The position numbers and the translations under genes are program-made. Shown here piece after piece: positions 1-12,500 of a stretch of 64,000 bases of DNA (positions are counted from its first letter, which is position 1; every line of letters starts with the position of its first letter). Below the pieces are notes generated by a model. It worked only from the letters and a program-made list of their open reading frames with translations. It had not been told where the DNA came from and did no database searches. The stretch is from Bugula neritina (taxonomy: Eukaryota > Bryozoa > Gymnolaemata > Cheilostomatida > Bugulidae), in the NCBI GenBank assembly GCA_964035545.1, contig OZ037768.1, positions 605,501 to 669,500 on the forward strand, written 5' to 3'.

Positions 1-84
1 CAGTGCTAAGCATCTCATACTAAGTGCTATAGCAGTAGTGATTGATAAAGTGTTGCAGTGCCTTGCTGCTGTGGAGGCACCAAT

Positions 85-252
85 CAAGGTGCCATCTGTC
101 TCCATATATTCAATTCTCGCCACCTCCTTGCCAAATCAACTCATCCAAGGAGACAAAGAAAACAAACTTCACGGTTGGTAATTGAATTGGCTCTGCCGAG
201 TTGTAAATAATTGCAGAGAAGAGGCGTAGGAAGTTGTTGACAGACCTGTTTC
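85..252 (-). CDS. Possible next MED23 exon (uncertain)
   Basis: After a plausible acceptor (GCAACAG, ending at 253) this stretch stays open on the minus strand in the phase demanded by the MED23 exon ending at 564. It would read GNRSVNNFLRLFSAII and continue to WQGGG before a stop. It lies where the next MED23 exon should be, but similarity to that part of the family is weak and no strong donor is visible. The plus strand is also open over positions 2-172. I cannot decide between a diverged exon, an exon of another gene and chance. Confidence 0.2.
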
Positions 253-563
253 CTGTTGCAACGCCTAGCAGAGTTTCCTTCCATCTATGAAGTCATAAGA
301 TAGAGGCAAGTGGCCACCTACGAGCTGTCACAGCTGTGGAGATCTGCTCCTTTCCAAGACATGTGCGGAGGGAGAGATTAGAGGTGCGGAGGGAGAGATT
401 AAAGGTGTGATATCATTATCTTACATTTACATGAAGTTGAAGAGAGGATGGAGGGAATATATGTGACGGCAAGAGATGCTAATATGTAACATGCAGCCAA
501 TAGTGTGATAATGGTAACTACTCTTGGTGCTGAGAGGTAAAGATATGTGGTAACAGGACCTAC

Positions 564-3500
564 CCAGAATGCCCAGCACAAGTTTCTTTTTGACTGCCTT
601 TCTATCTTGGAGAGTCTTGTAGTAGTAATGGAGGGTGTTGTAGAGATAGGTCACTGGTTTATCTACACATGAAATATGTATTATATATTATATATAATAT
701 ATAATATATACAATATATATAACATAACATATAATATATTATTACTAGAATGTAGTAATAAATTATAGAGAGCTCTGTAACTTCTATGTGGTGCCAAAAC
801 CCTGACAGAATTAGAAATACGTGTATTTTATCAGATTATTGTTCCAAATGAATGACACGAAAAACATGAATGAAAATAGAAAAGCTGTACGTCAGATAGA
901 ATTGAGTGGAACTAAAATAATGAAAATCAGTAAAATACATCAAATCAACAACAGTTAACCATCTCCAGTAGAAGCTATTTTAAAGGCACCAGCCATGACA
1001 CATGTACAGAACAGAAAGCACCAACCATGATACTTATACAGAACAGAGAGAACCAACCATGACACATGTACAGGACAGAGAGCACCAACCATCATACTTG
1101 TACAGAACAGAGAGAACCAACCATGATATTTGTACAGGACAGAGAGCTCCTTCAGAATCGTGTCCAGGGATTTCTCCGAATTCTGACCAAGTTTAAGGCT
1201 CTCTATGAGTCTGTGAATGACGACGTCAATAACCTAAGATCAGAGTACATATGGTAGAGCTCAGTCTAAACACACTGAGAGTGAGCATTACTTTGATAGA
1301 ATACAAAAAACTACATTGAAACTAACAATTTTTTACCTTCTTACATGTACACATTTTGCCGGTATCTATCTTTATGCGCATAGTTTTACCTGTACGCAAT
1401 ATGAGGCTTTCACAATCCTTTAAGCAACAATAAAAGATAATTAAGAAGTAAATAAATTACCAATGAGGTTCCACAACACAGATAATCCTACAGTCCAAGG
1501 GATTAGCCGTAATTGCATGTCACATTCTTGGAATACCAAAAGCTACCAAAACAACAGCTAGTATATTCCAGTGCGCTTTTAATTGAAGTAAATAATTTTT
1601 TTAGAAACAAAGTCAGGTGGCTTTAAGCAGTGAGAAGAGAGTAGAGAAGAGAAGAGGGTAGAAAAGAGGGTAAAGAAGAGGGTAGAGAAGAGGGTAGAGA
1701 AGAGGGTAGAGAGGAGGGTAGAGAAGAGGGTAGAGAGGAGGGTAGAGGTGAGGGTAGAGGAGAGGGTAGAGAAGAGAGTAAAGAAGAGGGTAGAGAGGAG
1801 GGTAGAGAGGAGGGTAGAGAAGAGGGTAGAGAAGAGGGTAAAGGTGAGGGTAGAGAAGAAGGTAGAGAGAAGGGTAGAGAGGAGGGTAGAGAAGAGGATA
1901 GAGAAGAGGGTAGAGAAGAGGGTAGAGGAGAGGGTAGAGAGGAGGGTAGAGGTGAGGGTAGAGAAGAGGGTAGAGAAGAGAAGAGGGTAGAGAGGAGGGT
2001 AGAGAGGAGGGTAGAGAAGAGAAGAGGGTAGAGAAGAGGGTAAAGGTGAGGGTAGAGAAGAAGGTAGAGAGAAGGGTAGAGAGGAGGGTAGAGAAGAGGA
2101 TAGAGAAGAGGGTAGAGCAGAGGGTAGAGGAGAGGGTAGAGAGGAGGGTAGAGAGGAGAGTAAAGGAGAGGGCAGAGAAGAGGGTAGAGGAGAGGGTAGA
2201 GAGGAGGGTAGAGAGGAGGGTAGAGAAGAGGGTAGAGAAGAGGGTAGAGAAGAGGGTAGAGAAAGGGGTAGAGAAGAGGGTAGAGGTGAGGGTAGAGAAG
2301 AGGGTAGAGAGGAGGGTAGAGAAGAGGGTAGAGAAGAGGGCATACTTACTGGAATCATTCGGAGGCAAATGTTATCAAAGTAGGTGGGTAGATACTGTGG
2401 ACTAGCAGTAACTGCAGACATATTGTTAGCTTGCAGTATTCCTTCATAAAATATATACTCTGGATATTTCTGTAACAAAAACACCACAAAACGTATTGCA
2501 AGTTTTTGCAATGGTCGGATCTTTAGCCATGAAAGTTGAATCTGGATAAATTTATATACATATCAGAATTATCTTGAATAAAAAATAACTGAAGTGTGTT
2601 TCTATAAATTGGTAGAGTTTTGATGCTAAATACCTGGTAAATACATTATAGCTTTCAACCCATATAAATACAAAAACTATATAATTATTTTTTTTACATC
2701 CACTCACCACTGGGCGGGAAATATTAAAAAAACCACACCCACCTTAACTTGACCACACCCACTCCAACGTGACCACAATCACATGACTACTACTACTACT
2801 GCGACTACAACCACATTATAGATGATACACCTAAACACCCATTTACTGTCATTTCTACAAACAAGAGTTTGTGACTTCAACCCAAGTGAGCACATATAAC
2901 ATCTTAGAATTAAACAGTTTGTATACAAAACATGTTTTAATCTATCACTGCAGCCAATACACAATGAGACTGGTTATAGAAAAGAATAAAATATAAAATA
3001 ATATAGTACAATATAACATAATATAATAAAACATAAAATAATAGAATATAACATAATATAATACAATATAGTATAGTGTAAAGGAGAGGGATGTGCTCTA
3101 GTAAAGGGGGCGGGATGTGCCCTAGTAAAGGGGGCGGGACATAAACGCACCGTATGGTAGGAAACATGACTCTCAAAGTAGCCCGAGGACCTCCAATACT
3201 GAGCTGGCGCCGTGCTAGTGAACTCTTTCACTCGGTCCAAGAAGTTGTTGTCTATGAGCAGTTTGATGATGGTGAAGAGACACACCTGACAATCCTTCGC
3301 ATCAAACGTCCTTAGACTCTGCAAGACGGTAACAGCTAAGTAATGTTCTAATTATAATTGGCAAAAAACATTAACCGTCATTAGGGGGTTTACCTAACAC
3401 TTATCACAAGTCCATTTAGTATTATGTAACTGTTTGCTATGCAACCAAGTGGTTGTGGTAAAGATGTGATGATTAGGCAGGCTTTGATGTTGAGAGATTT

Positions 3501-6500
3501 CATGCTGTCTTAAACCAATTGCTGTTTAGATTCTAACTAACAACAATTTAATCTTTTCTGATAAAAACTGTATCATTAACATCATCGCCATTTCTTAAAT
3601 AATCTCCTGATTTAGTGGATAAACACCTATCAGATTTAGCTGATTTTGGCGTTAATTATTTTGGTTTAATTAAGATATTTAATTTGAAACTCTAACAAGC
3701 ATGAGATTAGCAAATGTGATATAAGATTAGCTTCTCAGGGCGGCAGGAAATATAGAGAGAGACAGCGCAATAGCCTTCCAAACAATCTTGAAGAGAATAT
3801 GGGTAAAGCAGAGGCTATAAAATAAATTTTATAATGTACTTTAATTTTGAAATAAAATTCCATCTATGTCTAGCGCTTGAAGAAAGTATGTTTGAAAGCT
3901 ACATTCGTCATCAAATGAAATATGAACAAAACTAAAATAAATATAATGCAGCACAAGATTTGCAGAGCTGAGTTAGGCTAAGAGTCACAGACAACCTATA
4001 GGAGGGGCAACAAGTACGGCCCCACATTGTTGCCAGCTAGGTGATTGAGCACGTGAGTAGGCCGGGTTTAAAATACCACACTTAGTAATATATTAGATTT
4101 AACATGACAGCTTATTAGATATATCGCTCACGCAAACTTCAGCTATGTTAGCACACTTGCTCAATTGCACGTACACAAATGTTAAAGTATTTAGCAAATC
4201 GTGTGCATTAACAAAATCGTCACATTTCCGTTACAATATATAAATCTGCACTTGGTGGGACAGATGTAGAGGTGGGACAGATGTAGAGGTGGGAGAGGTA
4301 GATGTAGAGGTGGGACAGGTAGATGTAAAGGTGGGAGAGGTGGGACAGGTGTAGAAGTGACACAGGTAAATGTAGAGATGGGAGAGGTAGATGTAGAGGT
4401 GGGACAGGTAGATGTAGAGGTGGGAGAGGTAGATGTAGAGGTGGGAGAGGTAGATGTAGAGGTGAAATAGTAAACATACAAGACAGAGAATAAACCTATC
4501 CAGTGTGAAGATATGGTAGTCCCATATCATGGCCTTCAGAGAGTCAGTACATTGTAGAAATGGCTGCTTCGTCTGGCAAGATTCCAACTGACTCGCTAAA
4601 TAGTCACAGAACTTCCTGAGGTGAAGACCCAATGCTTTAGGACCAATAGCTTCTAGCACTCTGCATTTATATATAACATATATTATATATGATATATAAC
4701 ATATATTATATATCATGTAATAATATATATTATATATTATGTAATAACATATATTAAATATTATGTAATAACATATATTATATATCATGTAATAACAAAT
4801 ATTATATATTATATATAACATATAATATTATATAATATATAATATGTCCTATAAAGCAAGTATTGAGATGGTATCCAGTGCTAGGAATTACACACAAAGC
4901 ACCATCTCCAAGTATCCTTCCTAATAACTGATTTGGAAGCTGTTGAATCATAGTAAATCTTTAGTTTTGCTGAACTGAAAATTAGGCAGCTACTCGAAAA
5001 AACAATATCACAAAACATATTGTCTTTCATTTGTGTATTATAGTATTTTCCTTTTTCCGTTTTCTCTGGAAAAGTTGAAAGCACGAACTGAAAACGGGAC
5101 ACCATTCAACACTCACCCTCATGGCATGCAACCAATAACAGAGAGGAACAATCCCAGCAACTCAATTATTCAAGCAATGTACAAAGGACACATGATGCGA
5201 AAATAATAGCCCAGTTACCATAATTCATAATGAAATTAATGTATCACTTCCTTACTTGTAGGCTGTGTGCTTTATAGGGGTGTGGGTCATCACGCACCTC
5301 CACATCACGCTAAAACAAAAGCGGTAATTGAACTAGAAGAGTTACAATTCGACAAGGCATTAGATTTACATAGTGAACAAATATGCACTTCTTAAGCTCT
5401 CAGTAGGTAAATTGTATACAAGATTAGCCAGTCTCTGACCAAAGGAATGCACCTAGATAGTAGTACCGGGCCTGTGATAGTAGTACCGGGCCTGTGATAG
5501 TAGTACTGGGCCTGTGAGAGTAGTACCGGGCCGGTGATAGTAGTACCGGGCCTATGATAGTAGTACCCCGGCCTGTGAGAGTAGTACCGGGCCTGTGAGA
5601 GTAGTACTGGGCCTGTGATAGTAGTACCGGGCCTGTGATAGTAGTACCGGGCCTGTGAGAGTAGTACCGGGCCGGTGATAGTAGTACCGGGCCTGTGATA
5701 GTAGTACCGGGCCTGTGAGAGTAGTACCCCGGCCTGTGAGAGTAGTACCGGGCCTGTGATACTAGTACCGGCCTATAGTAGTGGTACCGGGCCTATGGGA
5801 GTAGTACCGGGCCTGTGATAGTAGTACCGGGCCTATAGTAGTGGTAGATATACAGTACGTGTAGATATACAAATGTGTAGATATACAGTATGTGTAGATA
5901 TACAGTACGTGTAGATATACAGTACGTGTAGATATACAGTACGTGTAGATATACAGTACGTGTAGATATACAGTACGTGTAGATATACAGTACGTGTAGA
6001 TATACAGTATGTGTGTAGATATACTGTACGTGTAGAGGCACCTACCACAGAAAGAGCGGTCGCTCAGAAGATCTGGAGAAATGTGCGACAGCGCTGTCAA
6101 CATCCGTCATACCTGTCAGCATATAGTCAGCATACAGTGAGAATAGAGGTGTAACACAACACATTGTAATATTAAACATACAGCATGTGATAGATGCCCT
6201 ATGCAGTGTACATGAATTCATCAAGAGAGTTTCTCTCCAGTTTACCAGACTGGGTGGGAATCCCCAGTTTACCAGAGTAGGCCGGAAGATACTTATCTCA
6301 AATCCGTCTGAGAGACACGCGACCTAACACAATGTTTCGAGTTGAACAATCACAATGTTTCGAGTTACACAATCGCAATGTTCTGAGTGCCACTAGATGG
6401 TGGAGATGAGAGATGGGAGATAATGTGTATGGAAGAAGCGAGTGAATGAGGAGAAGAGAGAGGTTTGGCCAGGAAACCATGTCTGGGAACAATAACGCAG

Positions 6501-9500
6501 ACGTCATAAATTGGCAGAACTCTCCCACTGCCCGATTATTTCAATTATATGAGTATCACAGAGCACAGCAGTGTTTTTACATAATTTCTGTTAAATTCTA
6601 TGCAAATACAGAGAAGCTGACCAACTAATTGTTATTCGATGCTCCATATCCTGGAGCCTGGCACTTTCCCTCCTAGCAGACTCCTTCTAATCACTAATTA
6701 ATGGAAAAATATGGATTTTTCTAGCGTGTTGACTGCATGCAGGAATGTCAATAAGCACTGTGAATTAATTTCAGCCACAGCTCTCACTTTCGGCCAAATG
6801 TTTCAAGATTTAATAAAAATCCACCCAAAAGATGCACCAATTCGCAGGAAACAGTGTTAGGCCGTCACTAGATTGTGCTTTGAAACATTTGCCAAACATT
6901 CTAGAATAGTCCGAACCCTACAGAATACGGAGAATGTATAAACTGATGAACTGGGATTGCTATAGCTCCACCGAACAGCTGAAAGCTACTATTGATAGAC
7001 GATTACTGTATTCCAGAGAACTGCAGCTTATAGTCTGCAGGTATAGACTGAGCACATTCTTTACACGTCTGCAGCAAGTCATGTGACCAGGAAGGACAGG
7101 AAGAGTGGGGACAGTCTAACGCACTAATACTATTTAATCAGCTTGATTCAACTCTGAAACAATAACTAATTAGTGGAACAGAAAGAAGGAGCCTTGCAGG
7201 TCAAATGAGTTATTAATTAGAGTTGAGACTTCATTACTTACTGAAGTGAGAGTAATTTCCCTCACTATGTGTGTGGTGATGTGACATGACTTGGGAAAGT
7301 GAAGCAACCAAAAATATACATTTTACAAAATTTACCGCTTTACTAAGACTTTAAATTTTACAAATAGTTGATTAACATTTCACTGTATATAAAAATGCCA
7401 AATAAAAGTTGAATTTTATTTCTGAAGTGGGGGCAACTTCAAATATAAGTAACGACACCATGTGATCATATTTACCAATATAAACATACATGTGTTTTGA
7501 AAATTTCTTTTAAAAAGACTTTGAACATCTTTTATTTGCAATAGTATGAAATTCTGTGCTTCTGTGTCCAAAACGTTGTGTCACATCACAACATTATGAC
7601 ATTACAATGTCATGTCACATCACAACGTCATGTCACATCACAACATCATGTCACATCACAACGTCGCACCAGACAGCTCAAAGCTGACGTACTGGTGTTT
7701 GCGGTGACACTGCCTAACCGAAGTATCTCTATATTTGTACAACAAAGACTTACTCTTCCAGCGTTTGAACTCTGCCTCCACGTTCCTTGCCAGCTGCTGC
7801 TTATCCTCCCCGGGCACGTGGTTCTGGAGATAGAACTCTTGTATGAGAGGAGGGAAAGTTTGAAGGGTGTGGGGGGACCAGCTGTGCGGGGTGTGCTCAA
7901 AGACCTTGCGGAGTAAACTCACACACCAAGTTCCTGTTTGACCAGAGTCGCCTGCATACGTTCAGTCAGCAGGTAATATGTGTAAGTCAGCAGGTAATAT
8001 GTGTAAGTCAGCAGGTAATATGTGTAAGTCAACAGGTAATATGTGTAAGTCAGCAGGTATGTTAGGACACCGCTGACACAACTTACAGAGTGTTGACACA
8101 ACTTACAGAGTGCTGACACAACTTACAGAGAGCTGACACAACTTACAGAGTGCTGACACAACTTACAGAGTGCTGACACAACTTACAGACAGTGCTGACA
8201 CAACTTACAGACAGTGTTGACACAACTTACAGACAGTGTTGACACAACTTACAGAGAGTGCTGACACAACTTACAGACAGTGTTGACACAACTTACAGAC
8301 AGTGTTGACATAACTTACAGACAGTGTTGACACAACTTACAGACAGTGCTGACACAACTTACACAGTGCTGACACAACTTACAGACAGTGCTGACACAAC
8401 TTACAGAGTGCTGACACAACTTACAGAGTGCTGACACAACTTACAGACAGTGTTGACACAACTTACAGACAGTGTTGACATAACTTACAGTGTTGACACA
8501 ACTTACAGAGTGCTGACACAACTTACAGACAGTGCTGACACAACTTACAGACAGTGCTGACACAACTTACAGACAGTGTTGACACAACTTACAGACGGTG
8601 TTGACAGCCCGAGCTAGTGTCAGCACGAGAATCTTGTTGAGCTCCTCAGAATCCTGAGAGACGATGGAGAATTTCTTCTCCCCGATGCTGCGGAACACCT
8701 GCTGCTGCACCTCCAGGTTGCCCAGAGACAGCAGGAGACACATGGCAGCGTTCTCATACCTGGTAAGAAAACATGCTGTATTCAGGTAAATTACTATGAA
8801 GAGATATATATGCTAGTGTTGGGTATTTCAATATAATCTACAAATAGTAAACTACAGTGAGAGCTAATGGTATGTCACATTCAACTAGTTATATATTTCT
8901 GAGAGAATTATGTTGAAGTAACACAAGTTCAAGTTGAATTCTACTTCTTTATAAACAGCTAAGTATTTATATAATTTAAAATAGGTAACAGATAAAACTA
9001 TATACTGGGCATGACTTTTCTAAGTCAATACACACTCAAACACACCAGCCATCAACATATTATATATATTATTATAATCAACATCAACACAACTGCTAAC
9101 TTCGTCATAAAATTAAACACATGTTATTACATTTTATTATTGAAAGGTTTGGAGACTAACTTATGAAAAATGCAACGATTCTGCTATAGCTAGAGATGAC
9201 AATTGGCAGAAAGCTGGTTATAGTGGACCTGTACTGAGTGAGGACATCTAATCTAGGACGACGTATGCACTGAGTTTCCATGTGCTAATGAAGTTGTACC
9301 CAACTAGACTTTCAATTGTCATAGCAAATCCCCAATTTACTAATCGGAAGTAGAGATGCGCACAGAGCCAGGTTCAACAATGAAATTCCTACAGAATTAG
9401 AGGTTTAAAGGAAAAAATAGCCTTCAAGAAGTAACAGTAATACCCATTGTCTGACAGGTCTAATACAATAGAAATAATGCAGCTAATTACACCCAGCTTC

Positions 9501-12500
9501 GACATGCCTTTGAAAGTTTTTTGCATGAAATCCTCACATTTTGGACATCCTGCCTTCACATAAAGGATAAAGTAGTGAGATATTGTTTGAAGGTACTACA
9601 CCCAGGAGCAGATGATGCAGTGGTCAGCAGGCTGGTAAATGGTAGATTGTGAGGGTATCTAATAGCTGTACTGGAACACCTGCTAGCCACTAGGCAGGGG
9701 CTAGTCTACACCTGTACAATCATGTGACACACAGCAAGGGGACAGTCACAATGTTATAGTCACACGATCACAGCTTTTTTTTCAATCAGGGATTTTTCAA
9801 ATATTAATGCGAATTTCTAGAATATCTTGTTGGCCCAATGATAAAATTGGAAAACAACCTGAAGAGCTGAGAAAATGCAAATTATATTAAAACTTGCCAC
9901 TGCGGATTAGAATTCTGTGCCTAATGTACAAAAACTTAGAAAACTTGGGTTTTCATGGCCTTAGACTAGGGGACGGGAAGAAAAGTACAGAAAGCTGAAA
10001 TCATGCACCAACTTTCCGTAGGAAACAAAAAACGGTCCATTTTTTGCAGTAAACCTACATTTCCTTTAGTAGGAGCTTTTAATAATATTCAAAATTGTCT
10101 TCATTCTCTAACTTGTTTTATTAAGTCAACAAACTATCTCAAACCTTTAAACAGATTCAGTTTAATAAGACACTTGCATAGCATATGGAGTTATACAAAA
10201 TTCACACGTTTACTATCTAAAGGGCAAAGAATCACACAGCAGTAGTTCCAGGTGTATTGAGTTTGTTTTCTTTCATTTGGGGATGGATGAGTCATAGGCA
10301 GCAAACATCTACTAAAGCAGGGGCAGTGTACACAGGGCACTTGCCCCCACCTTGTCAAACATTGTATTACAGTTTACACAAACCCCTCCGGAACAATGCT
10401 GCAGTCAATAGCAAGTAGTAAATATCTTTCAACATAAAGAGGGTCCATAAACAAAGTCTGTAAGGTATTTCCCAATCAGAGCACAAATAATTAACTTGTA
10501 GACTCAGTAATATTGCAGGAAGTGAGCAAGCAGCTTTCAGGCACACTGAGTGAATTACGTAACACTGAGATTGGCCCCAGTTCAAACTCAACAGTGCTAC
10601 CTGAATATATGCCTCAATCTATTCGTAGAGGAAGTCTCAAGAAATTGCATAATATTTTGTTTGTGCTGAGAATTGACTGGGAAATCTGACGGAATATGTT
10701 GAGGTAAGCCAGCTAACTTCCACTATTCAGTTACCTGTACACCTCAGTTACTTGAATAATCGTACTTAATATACAGGTAGGTATACCTTATGTACAGGTA
10801 GGTACACCTGATATACAGGTAAATATACCTGATGTACAGGTAGGTATACCTAATATACAAGTAAATACACCAGACATACAGGTAAGTATACCTGATATTC
10901 AGGTAAATATACCTGATGTACATATGGTTGTGGTTGAAGTTGACGAGCTCGTCTAGTAGACAGCTAAGAATCTTCATGCGATAGTGAGGCTGCATGTGAA
11001 TGAGTCGGTAGATGGCCACTTCTAGGAGGGTGTGGATTACAGGTAGACATTTGGAGCTGACAATTGATGGGAGAATGTTACCTGCGAGATATAACATCAC
11101 GTCTCAGGCTACAAACTTACTTAGTCTATCGTATGATGCAAATACTAGGATAGAGCAAATGGTAGGGTAGAGGATATGGTAGGGTGGAGGATATGGTAGG
11201 GTAGAGGATATGGTAGGGTAGAGGATATGGTAGGGTAGAGGATATGGTAGGGTAGAGGATATGGTAGGGTAGAGGATATGGTAGGGTAGAGGATATGGTA
11301 GGGTAGAGGAAATGGTAGGGTAGAGGATATGGTAGGGTAGAGGATATGGTAGGGTAGAGGATATGGTAGAGGATATGGTAGGGTAGAGGATATGGTAGGG
11401 TAGAGGATATGGTAGAGGATATGGTAGGGTAGAGGATATGGTAGGGTAGAGGATACGGTAGGGTAGAGTAAATGGTAGGGTAGAAGGATGGACACTTAAA
11501 TGAGGAAGTTTTTGCTTTATGCAGTCACAGAAAATTATTAGAGTTATTATAGATAAATAAACAATTTTTAAATGTCATTTTGAAATAGTTGAATAGAGAT
11601 AAAAAGTATATGAAACCAGAATTCCAGTAATAATTTAGTGGATTAAACCATTTGCTTGCCAAAAACTGTAAAGATGAGTAGAATTTGAAGACGTGCAGAG
11701 GTAGAGGTAGCGTGGGAGCACAAAGTATGAACACACAATTATTAATTTCCGCATATACAATCAGCTACTCTGTTGACGTACAACTCTAGGTAAACACCAT
11801 TTAAAGACTTACAACACAATTTAGAGTGAGACAAACAGACAGACAATGCCTGTTTTGATGAGTAATGACCAACTAATCTTCATATTACAAATAGCTGAAG
11901 AGATCAATTAATTTAGCCGCTATTATTTCATAGTATGTTTATTATTTACTTCATAGTATGTGGGTATCTAGGGTATCTAGGGTATCGTACGTCCCTCCAC
12001 TTACTCACAAATGTCTTGATACCAAACGTCTGTTCTATCTCCGTGTAGACCAGGGCCCTAGAGAACGTCTCTATCAATGCGGGGGAGAGAGCCACCTGCG
12101 ACTGTTTCTGTACCTGTGCTTCCATCTTGCCAAACAGTTGTTTGATCAGCCTACGCATTCCATACACACACTATTTCACATTACTATTACTACTTCACAT
12201 TACTATTTTACATTACTACTACTATTTCACATTACTATTACTATTTCACATTACTATTACTATTTCACACTACTATTATTACTATTTTATTGGTGTGGAG
12301 GACACAGCAGTGTCATACGACAAAACCCTCCAGATTCACTCCAAATTCAGAAGTAAAATAAGTGCTGGGACAAACACAGCCTGTGTCTTCCGAAAAAACC
12401 CTCCCTTCTCGCCAGACTAAAACAATTTTAGCTAATTGAAGAACTTAGTCTACGCAAAGTTTTCCCATTGTTATAGCTGAAAACTACATGTTTTAGTCTA

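Noticed and set aside
1579-2511. Ser-Leu-Pro-rich frames of up to 310 residues
   Set aside because: Created by the 12-bp array; only the first ~40 codons on the minus strand (2469-2350) are real MED23 exon 20.
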